From: Phycomyces nitens
Lineage: Eukaryota > Mucoromycota > Mucoromycetes > Mucorales > Phycomycetaceae
NCBI GenBank assembly: GCA_022702545.1
Contig: JAHRBC010000005.1
Span: 2,356,001 to 2,420,000, forward strand
DNA: 64,000 bases
Direction: 5' to 3'
The translations under genes and the position numbers were made by a program. Positions 54,716-64,000 of the stretch are shown in pieces; position 1 is the first letter of the stretch, and every line of letters starts with the position of its first letter. Below the pieces are notes generated by a model, which worked only from the letters and a program-made list of their open reading frames with translations, was not told the DNA's origin and did no database searches.

Positions 54716-57700
54716 TAAGAAATCTGCAAGTCCTTTCTGTGATACATTAACTGCAAATCCCTTCCAAGGTACCCTTGTAGGCTGCTGCTTCCAACAGCAA
54801 AAAAAAACATTCACTGGTTGCACATGGTAAATTATGTGAATCTGAATCTGTTTGGGTTCATAGAGTGTATCTCCAGTATTCCTTGGCACATCATGACTCT
54901 TATTTTATTTAACCACACAAATTCAAGATATGTTTATGGCCAATATTATATAATTATAGAGGTTCTTTTCATCTTTCTCTACATTCTATCAAATACACGC
55001 CGACAGAATCAATATTTAAATTTCAAGTCGACTAGTACAAACTCGGCACTGGCAGTCTTTATATATATTTTTATATATATACTATAAAGTTAAGAACCTG
55101 GATCAATTAACAGAATGTACATGTAGAAAGTGACAAGTTCAGATTGATCAGAGTTGGATCCTGATCTCTGGACTTTACATTTAGACTTTCTTTTGGCTGC
55201 CAAAAAAAAAGAAGGTCAATAATTCTGAGAAAGACGATGATATCTTTCTTCTTTGCAGGTTCGAGAACATGTAGAAAGTAATACAGTTTAATTATCCGTG
55301 GCCTCTCTTTTTTTCATATTTTGTTATTAAATAAGTAAATAAATATATTTAATATCCTGCCCTGGTGCTTCGTATGGTCGGTAGTATTATAAAAAAAAAC
55401 ATTATTTATTCAGTATGCCATATAAGCTCAATTTCTGGTTACAAGGCTGAGTACAAGACGAGAATAATATACATCTCCAAGTGTAATGAATAATAATAAT
55501 AATAATACATGTATATAAATATATATAAATATATATATACACGTATTGCACAGAGTATATTTACCAGCCAAAAGTAGAACCCCACATTAGTATATGTTCT
55601 CGTATTGGAATTTATCACAATATCTGTCAAACGTCAGGCAACAAGCAAGTCAATTATACACTCTGTTTGATGACCTCTACCTTGGCCTTTTATTATCATC
55701 ATCCGAATCTTCTTTGCTCGATCTCTGCCATATTCCCCCCTGTCTTTACTCCTATAATTTTTCTCCTTCTCCTTTTGCCCATTATGTAGAGAAAGAGAGA
55801 GAGATCGAATCAGATATGCCTGTAGTGCGCGGTAAAAGCGATCGGCGCATAGGTTAACGTTAATTACATTCATGTAAAATATTCAAAATGTATCGTTTGT
55901 ACACATATCGAGTTAGAAGACTTTTTCTTCTTGCTTTCTTGTAGTTGTATATTTGCACTTGGCTTGGTTGCATAATTAACCAGGGACCCTCGGGTGGCCA
56001 AATTCAACATTAATAGTAACCATTGACTATTATCAAATGGGCACAAGAATCATTGTTAATAAAAAGTCTGTTGTGATTCAAGGGCTTGGTTGTGCTCTGA
56101 TGCTTGAATTAAATACAAGTCTGAAAACCTATATAATTTAGGGACACAAATTAAAAAAAAAGAAAAAAAAAAACAGAGAGATAGAGAGAGATGGCTTTTT
56201 TTTTCAGTTAATGCGGCTTGTACCAATTGACAAGAATAGTAATTCAACACGCAACTAAGCATGCCTCCTGTGCGTATCTTGGCACTGAATAGAAAAATTA
56301 AACCCGATCAATTGTTTTCAATGTCGATGATCTTGGTACAATGATAATAGATAATATTACTTTTTTGGATATTCTATCAATTTTCCGATTGTGTATTGAG
56401 ATTCAACGTCTTTAAGGAATGTTTTTAGTAGTGCCCTGTGCTGTAAAAAAAAAAAAAGACATCATTATTGTGTCTGTTTTTATATATTATTGGAAATTGC
56501 ATGAATGCTTAAAGAGAGTACATATCATTGCACCATACATACTTTTCATCTCAGAGTCCAAGAACAAACGTGCGTCACAAAGGGTGCTTCCATAAACCCC
56601 ACAAGTTCAAGTAAAATTAATAGGATACATGTTCATGTACACACTAGAACCAAATCATGTCAGACATTCAACAGTTACCGTCCATTTCTGTGGCCTAGAA
56701 ATTTTGCTTTGAGAAATAGTTGTATCTTGTATTTCCAAGTCTTTTTCAAATAAAACAAATATATTGAAATGTACCAATTATCCTAGTGAATTAATGATAA
56801 TCTATGTGGCCATTACACAACCTGTTTTTCTCAGATGCATGCTTTGAAATGCAATAATAGGGTACTTTACCAGATTGAGTCCAACTGGTTGGCTCGTAAA
56901 ATATCATGATCCCTTTATTAATATTATTATTATTCTTATTATTATTTAATATTACAGACCTGCCATTATCTGGACCTTATTGTACCAGGAGACTCATCTC
57001 CTTTTATTTTTTCTGTGTAGATCCCGACGCTTGTTGGACTCAACAGAGGCACAAGGTTATTATTATTCTTCAATAAATCTACAGGTACAAACTATAGCTA
57101 TACTTTACAGCAAAATAAAATGAATATACATGATGTATTATTACCCGCCAATTAGGGCCTCGCTTTATTTGGCTGGATTGATTTGATTGGACAAGGGTAG
57201 AATATTTAGTACCAAAAAAAAAGACTAAATGCTTGTCTATAAAAGTTATATAGAATTCAAACAAGTTTGGGCGCCGACTGAACAATGCATCTTTAAATAT
57301 ATGGCTTTCGTCTTGTCTTTGGACAAGAATACTTTACTAATTTAGAAAAACCGAATAGTTTTTTTTTTTTGAAATCTAAATTCAAGATAAAATATGGGTA
57401 CAATGGGAATCACACTCGGAAAGTATAATTTCTACTATAAAATAAATATCTCAGAGTAAAGATTGGCAAGAATAAATAATAAATTCTGCGAAACCTATAT
57501 ATCGTCGTTTCAATCCAAACAACAACGACAGCAACAACAACAACAACAAAAAGGTTGGCTGGCAAGAATCATACTGCGCAGATTAGCACAAGGTTATACG
57601 ACAAAAGATACATACAGATATGTCCTTGGAATTCAATGTATGAATGTAGCTCATCACTATAAACGTAATAATCATACTTTTTTTTTATTGCTCTAAAGTC

Positions 57701-58653
57701 ATCCGAGTACGTTTGATTAGAGAAACAAGCTCTACAGCCACACTTTTCCAATGTATATATATATATATTCTTGAGTGCCATCTAGTATTGATCCCACATT
57801 CTATTCCCCCCTATTGGTGCTGTCGAGAGGACAGGTGTCAAGAAGCCAAGACTTTGGGTACTGTGGGCACCATAAGACAGTGACACAGTATTACGAACCA
57901 AACGTAGTGTGGCGTACCATATGTGGCACGTCTGGCAACAGATTGAGTCGTGTCGACTCCTACATAAACGCCCTTGAGAAGCACCCCTGGATTGTCTTGC
58001 GGTCATCTTCTCATGCTTCTTTTTTTCTTCTTCAAACAATGGTTTCCAACCCATGGTTCCTAGGCCCAATAGCTTCCAACTGGTTGGCTTGCAAGATAAA
58101 GATACGCGATTAAACAAAAAAGGTTAAACTCTATAATGGTTTCAAAAATGCTTCAGCCTGGCAGCTGAAATATTTTATAAAACGGCAAGCTGGTGTTCAG
58201 ACCGGGTGTGACACCGACAGACTTTAATGAGATGGTTTAAAGAGTCTAATTGTGGATCTCTGATAACCATAAAAGTGCAGCCGAAATCTGAATCGCTTTA
58301 TGGGTTTGCAAACACTGATGAGCATGTAGTTGGCCCTAAAAAGCTCATTAATGAAAAACATGAGCCCGACAGGTCGAGTAATAGATGTGCTTGGACAAGG
58401 GTACCAAAGCAGGGCCCTTTCTATATAAAATAAATAAACTAGAACATGTATGTGTAACACTAATAGAACAAGAAACATGTTGAGCAAGCTAGTGTGTGTG
58501 TGTGTGTGTTTATTCTTGCTTTGAAATCCATATGCCATTTCAATAAATAGTCAAAGAGCCATGGTGTATGCCCATGGAGTTTGTGGACATGTTATTGTCT
58601 CTATATATGTATATATTTTTTCGGAAAACTGATTATGTTTGGTTTAGGTTAAG

Positions 58654-58681
58654 TTTTTTTTTTATTTTTTTTAAAAAAAAA
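58654..58681. repeat. T-run/A-run palindromic tract
   Basis: T9, one A, T8, then A9. Confidence 0.85.
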
Positions 58682-58964
58682 GATCCTGGCACAATCTCGA
58701 GTATTTAGAAAGGTTATTTAATATAGACCGTGTAAAGATGTATGTGGAACAAGCAAGACAGGATGATGTCAAGCCATTGTTTCCATGTTCTTGGCAATTA
58801 TTACAGCACTAATATGACATCAAGAGAGTTGACTAATCTTTAAAGCTCTTGGACAGCTGAATATCATATATTATAGACTTTTATATTTGTATTTACACAA
58901 TTAAGAGTACAAGTATCTCTTGTGCTACATTGTGCTCAAGAGATATACACGATTGTAAAGCGTC

Positions 58965-58988
58965 TTTTTTTTTTTTTAAAAAAAAAAA
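58965..58988. repeat. T13A11 palindromic tract
   Basis: 13 T followed by 11 A, flanked by GTC and GAAAG. Confidence 0.9.
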
Positions 58989-61286
58989 GAAAGATTGCAA
59001 AACGTCCAAAACGGTGACTCTCAGGAGGGATTATGACTAGTTGCTAAACAAGCCAAAATTCCTAGATATAGCCCATATAATTATTATCATTATTATCATT
59101 ATTATTATTATTATTTTCACTATTAGCATTATTGTTGCTGTTAATATCAAAGTACAGAATCTACACATTCTAAATCAATATTTAGCCTATTATTCATTTG
59201 TTTTGCCGTAATATACCATGCCAAGCTTCCAAATGGGACATTCAATTACGCGCTCTTGGTAGAATATACTCGGGCCTATCAAACACCACATTAAATGTGC
59301 CCTTGATGATTCTGGGAGTCCGTGTGGTTCCAAACAGGCTATATGAACCATCAAACTTGATTTTCAACCAAAAAAAGATAAAATAAAATAAAATAATAAT
59401 AATAATAATAGTGGTAGTAGTAGTAGTAGTAGTGTAACTGGTTTGACGGCTCATTAGTGGTCAGAATGTCACCAATATTCTGTCTGGAAATAGTATCCCG
59501 GCACGTTACAATAGACTGTGGGTTCTGATTTAGTGTACCAGGGTTCTTGTGTATAATGCCACTTGAGTTATTACTGCCATTATTTCATATGTATTTCTGA
59601 TAACACAAGACATCTTGATGGCGTCAAGGTGGCCATCAGAGCGTGTCTTGGTATCTGGTATGTCTATTGGCCTTTATTCTCGATTATTGTCGCTCGGAGA
59701 TCGTCTCCAGAGTAGGACATTAGATTCTAATTTGGTAGCGATACACGCGTCTTACCAAGTGTAGCAAGCTTGTGCCCGTGTGCATTGTCGTATGCGTCGA
59801 TCTCGATTGTGTAAAGAAGTAGGTGCTAATAAATAATAAGACGTGAATTTGACAAGGTTCCTGACTTTGCAATTGGGACCACAGTACTGTGGCAAACTAA
59901 TCAAACAATTTAATGATGACAATACAGGGATTCCATAGCCTAAAATCACAACCTGGACAGAGACCGAGTACTGGGTACCTTGGATTCTGTACTGTGGAGT
60001 GTGAATTCTATAAATGGTTGACAGGGCCATCTGTTGGCTCATCGAAGTGTTGTTGTTGTTGTGGGTCTTTTTTTTTTGGGGAATGTTTTATAGCAAATGA
60101 TAAACGTGGAGTGTCTGTAGATGGAGCTGTCCGGGATGCTTGAATTTCTAGACGCAAAACGGTGAATTGGAAACAAGGCGCGTTACAAGGTATTTCTATA
60201 TCCGAGTATTTATTTTTGAGATATAAATATACCAGGGTCAACTAAAAAGTATATAGACGTATAAATCTACATATAATTTTTTATTACAATTATAATAATA
60301 ATTATTATTATTATATATATAATATATATATATAAATGCGCAAATGTCATGTTCCCTTTTGTGTCCACGCGATTTCTGTTATAGAACTGCCATATATCTG
60401 GGTTAGTTGCTCTCAGCACCAAACGATGAACGTGTAATTAGCAGTGTAGACTTGGTCCTGATTGCTCAAGCCATTTCAATCAAAGGGTATGTAAAGTACA
60501 AACATATGTGTGTCTTACATTTTATAGTTCAGAGAGTCCTTGCGGCTTTCCTTTTGGGGCCGTGTATTGTTCGTGCGAATGATGAACGGTGGCTACATGC
60601 TAAATTAGATTATCCGGCTCACGGTGCCAAAGAGTGCAATCTCGATTTGTATATTAAATTTCGATGCCCAGGATTATAATTGGATAATTGGTGGCAAGAA
60701 TGGCAAAGAATAAGCAATTTCTAGAGACTTGAACTTTCCAATTGTGCGGATTTAGAGATGGAAATGGAACGTTTGAAGCGGAGAGTCCACTTGTTTGGTG
60801 AATAGGATCTTTACATAAATAGATGTAATGTGTATTGGATTTCCAAATCTATCAGATAAAGGAGAGTGGAAATTGAGGGGGGAGGGGAGGGGGAGGAGAG
60901 AGGCAAGGGTTCAGATGTTGATTCTGTATTTGCAAAAAAAAAAAAGGGCTTTCCATTCAGCGCTCATTATTGTACGTATAAATATATATATATATATATG
61001 TATATGTATATATGTGTATGTGTATTTTTAAAACTGTCATACTGTGGCACTAAAACACCTCCTAGATATTTTATTATTATTATTATTATTATTTATTATT
61101 ATTTTTTGATTTTATAAAGCAGACCTATTTAAAACTCATTTTTTTTAAGAAAATGCTGCCAATTTATTTATCCTTTTGATCCTCTTGTTCTTTCATTCTC
61201 TGTTTTCTCTTGACAATTGGCATCGAACCAGCTCCTCTAGTCTCAACAACCTACCTACCTATACCTATACGCCCACCTCAATAAAC

Positions 61287-62965
61287 ATGGGAAATTGCGC
61301 CAGTAGCAGCAACACGGACTCAAAACCCAGCCAAGCAAGTATTGGAGCAGCACAGTCCCGAATTATCGATAAACAGATAAAGGCAGACGAAAAACGGATG
61401 AAGAGCGAAGTCAAACTCTTGCTTCTTGGTAAGCTCTATTACCAGCAGCACAACACAGCACAACACAATACACCACCCACTCGGTCTAACATGTCAATGT
61501 CTAGGTGCCGGAGAGTCTGGAAAATCAACCGTACTGAAGCAGATGAGGCTTATCCATGCTGCTGGCTTTGATGGCTGTGAACGAGAGAACTTTAGGGTGA
61601 TTGCGTTCTCAAACATTGCCTCGACTGTCCAGACCCTATTTGAAGCAACCGAGCATCTTGGCATCAGTCTAGAAGATGAATCGTTAAGGGTAAGCAAGCG
61701 TATACTAGTACTAGTTGGCTGGTTGGCTGGTCTCTCATATATATATATTTGTCTTAGGAATTCCTGCCAATGTTTAGCGAGGAAACTCCAATCATCCTAG
61801 GACAGCCCTATAACCAGCGCTTCCTTGAGCCACTCAAGCGCATCTGGGCCGATGCTGGCATCCAGAGTGCCATTGAACGTGGAAACACATTTGCGTTGCA
61901 TGACAATGTGACCTAGTAAGTAACATAATACCATACCATATCATGACACAGCATTGCATGGCATTGCACCCATTATATGTTTGTGAAAAAAGGGTCTAAT
62001 GTTCCTTGATCATTCGATCTCGATTTATATCAATCTAGCTTTTTTGGGCAACTCGATAGATTGTGGGCACCAAGCTATATACCAAGCGACCAGGACATTC
62101 TCCGCTGTCGTGCAAAAACTACCGGCATTGTGGAAACCATCTTTCACATTGGTCCTCTTACCTATCGGATGTTTGATGTTGGCGGCCAGAGAAGCGAGCG
62201 CAAGAAGTGGTAGGTTACACCTGCCCAGTTAACCCAGGTCTAATTAATGGTCTTTGTAGGATCCACTGTTTCGAGAATGTCACGGCCATTTTGTTTGTCG
62301 TGGCTATAAGTGGTTATGACCAGTGTTTGGTGGAAGACAGGAACTCAGTAAGTACAAACAGCATCTCCCAAAAGCCAACTTTCATTTCTCTAACCCTACC
62401 TTTTTTTTGACTCCTTAGAATCAGGCAAGATATCATATTCTGAACCACAGCCTTCTTCTTGTTGCTGTTTATTTATGATATATTCATACTCATACTCATT
62501 TTATATACAATCTTAGATGCAAGAAGCTCTCATGCTCTTTGACACCATTTGCAATTCCCCGTGGTTCGTAACCACTTCCATGATCCTGTTCCTCAACAAG
62601 ATTGACATTTTCCAGAGCAAGATCAATACCTCGCCAGTGTCCAGCTGGTTCCCAGACTACAAAGGTAACCAACATTGGTTGGCCCATAACAATAATCATC
62701 ATCATCATCATCACAATAGCAGCAGAATCCTCTAACCCCCTCTCCCCTTCCCTTCCCCTTCCCTTCCCTTCTCCCAGGCTCTGATGTAGACGTCGACCAG
62801 GCAAAGGCCTACTTTAGCAAGCGCTTCTTACGACTCAACCGCAGCCCAGCAAAAAAAGTCTATGTACACTATACGGACGCTACAGACACCCAACTACTAG
62901 AGCATGTCATGTTGGCCGTCTCAGATATCATCCTCAACGAAAACCTCGACACTCTCATGCTGTAA
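61287..62965 (+). CDS. Heterotrimeric G-protein alpha subunit (copy 2)
   Basis: Seven exons (61287-61428, 61505-61689, 61758-61915, 62039-62209, 62260-62347, 62517-62664, 62778-62965) join to 1080 nt, 359 residues. MGNCASS at the start fits myristoylation and palmitoylation. G motifs: [18 protein letters not shown] (arginine finger kept), [16 protein letters not shown]. The guanine-contacting TCAT motif is TDAT here, and the C-terminus is NENLDTLML, far from the usual CGL-type receptor-contact tail. Two introns (after SLR and inside KKW) are absent from copy 1, while four are shared. Intron 5 (62348-62516, 169 nt) is long for this genome. It is probably a divergent class of fungal G-alpha coupled to a different receptor set. 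Confidence 0.95.
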
Positions 62966-64000
62966 AAAAAAAAAGACAATGATCTCGCCACTCATTCATA
63001 TCATCCTTTATCATTTCTGTTTTTATTGCTTTTGCTTTCCCTCCCTCTTTCACATTCTGTCAAAAATGCATTTACCATGGACCTCTTTCTTTTCTTTTCT
63101 TTCTTTTCTTCCTTCCTTCCTTTACCAAAGTAAAGTAAAGTAAGTATCTTCATAATTATCCAAAGTCTAGAGAGAGAGAAAATACAAGGAAAAAAAAATA
63201 AGGCGTGCCATTCTCTTTTTTTCTCTACAACATTTCTTCTTCTTCTTCTTCTTTTCTTTGGAAAATCAATTTCCTAACAAATAATAACAACATTAATAAT
63301 AATAATATAATAATAATATAATAATATAATATATTCATTTCATTTCAAAACTATTTCATGTATTTAAAATTTGTAATCACTGGCATACATTTCATAAATG
63401 ATTATAAATGTTGATACCAGTGCTTGGAAATCAAGGGGGTGAGGGGAGGGGAGGAGTCTTGCACCATCACGTATACCATTTTATAAATATCATAAGCACG
63501 GGGGTCAAGCCACTTTATATCTATTATAGCCACCTTTAAAAAAAAGGCCCCCAAGAATCATATCAAAGACTTGTACTTGAAAATCGGATTCAATCTAGTC
63601 AATAAAAGGAACGGATTACTAGGCCAAAGAGTATAAGAACCAAGCGATGGCTATTTACCTCGACATTTCCCTTGGCTCAAAGATGGTCATCCATAGAGTC
63701 TCGGAGCGAATACGGCTGGAATCACTAGACCAACGCCATAACCAAAAATAAAAATAAAAACCTTGATGATCATTTCCAAGCCATGTTTGCACTTTTGGTA
63801 TCCGCAGATAACAAGGTACCAATTTCCAATTGCCAAAATACCAGCCATTTATTTTTTCATTTTGACTGGATCTCTTGTCCCAAAGAATCCTTGTCTCATA
63901 AATACCATGCTTGTAGTCTATTATTTTTGGGATCTTGTCTTGCCTTTTTAGCAGAATTGTGGATTTGACATTGGCATTTTGCGTAACATGGTAATCCAAA
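62966..64000. other. 3' flank and window end
   Basis: A trailer with TTTTC/TTCC repeats, then AT-rich DNA with a TAATA run near 63290-63335. A minus-strand frame open from 63999 down to 63655 (no ATG, ends at a possible donor AG|GTAAAT) could be part of a gene lying beyond the window, but nothing is recognisable. Confidence 0.4.

Larger units (their letters stand above)
52442..61286. other. 8.8-kb gene-poor AT-rich region
   Basis: No gene supported. It contains CT repeats in the transporter trailer, ATA arrays near 53415-53440 and 54674-54714, T/A palindromic tracts at 58654-58681 and 58965-58988, and a CAA/CAG-rich patch at 57519-57550. Slightly less AT-rich patches at 57780-58120 and 58227-58433 have open frames without good starts. 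An ATG frame at 54287-54532 is unassigned. Confidence 0.5.

Noticed and set aside
57775..58117. Two mirror open frames of about 110 codons
   Set aside because: Both start at non-ATG codons, and neither shows protein-like features.

Overview
This window looks like nuclear DNA of a filamentous fungus, most likely an early-diverging one (Mucoromycota, Mucorales-like). Nearly every gene is cut by short introns of about 50-70 nt with GT...AG ends. Intergenic DNA is very AT-rich with ATT and T/A tracts. The gene families fit a fungus: a Crh-type GH16 cell-wall enzyme, a hexose transporter, a Ded1 helicase, an Erf2-like DHHC enzyme and multiple G-alpha paralogues. I cannot name the species. Most gene models below were spliced by hand; for eight of them the exon lengths sum to an exact number of codons, which is a strong internal check.

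Layout. 0-6 kb: 3' part of an amino-acid transporter, then a six-exon DED1-type RNA helicase (minus). 7-12 kb: an anillin/rhotekin-like PH-domain gene and a Crh-like GH16 glucanase/transglycosylase (both minus), then a small plus-strand gene that may share the GH16 promoter region. 12-19.4 kb: sparse DNA with a few very small candidate genes and one transposase trace. 19.4-24.4 kb: RhoGAP (minus), DHHC palmitoyltransferase (plus), urease accessory UreD (minus). 25.5-29.1 kb: a PD-(D/E)XK nuclease-like gene interrupted by an in-frame TGA, an inverted-repeat cluster, a dead PIF/Harbinger transposase and a dead Tc1/mariner transposase on opposite strands. 30-33 kb: a type II membrane glycosyltransferase and a G-alpha gene. 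33-44 kb: long AT-rich desert with one small gene. 44-52.5 kb: a large kelch-ectodomain gene with three predicted membrane segments, then a hexose transporter. 52.5-61 kb: second desert. 61-63 kb: a second G-alpha gene.

How the genes relate. Nothing here behaves like an operon or a biosynthetic cluster. Several products share a theme (membrane signalling and the cell cortex: two G-alpha subunits, RhoGAP, palmitoyltransferase, anillin-like, kelch receptor-like), but they are ordinary single genes spread over 55 kb and I do not claim linkage of function. The least ordinary items are the nuclease-like gene with its nonsense codon, the kelch/three-TM protein, two introns that seem to use GC donors, and the G-alpha pair, in which all four introns of the simpler gene recur at matching positions in the other.
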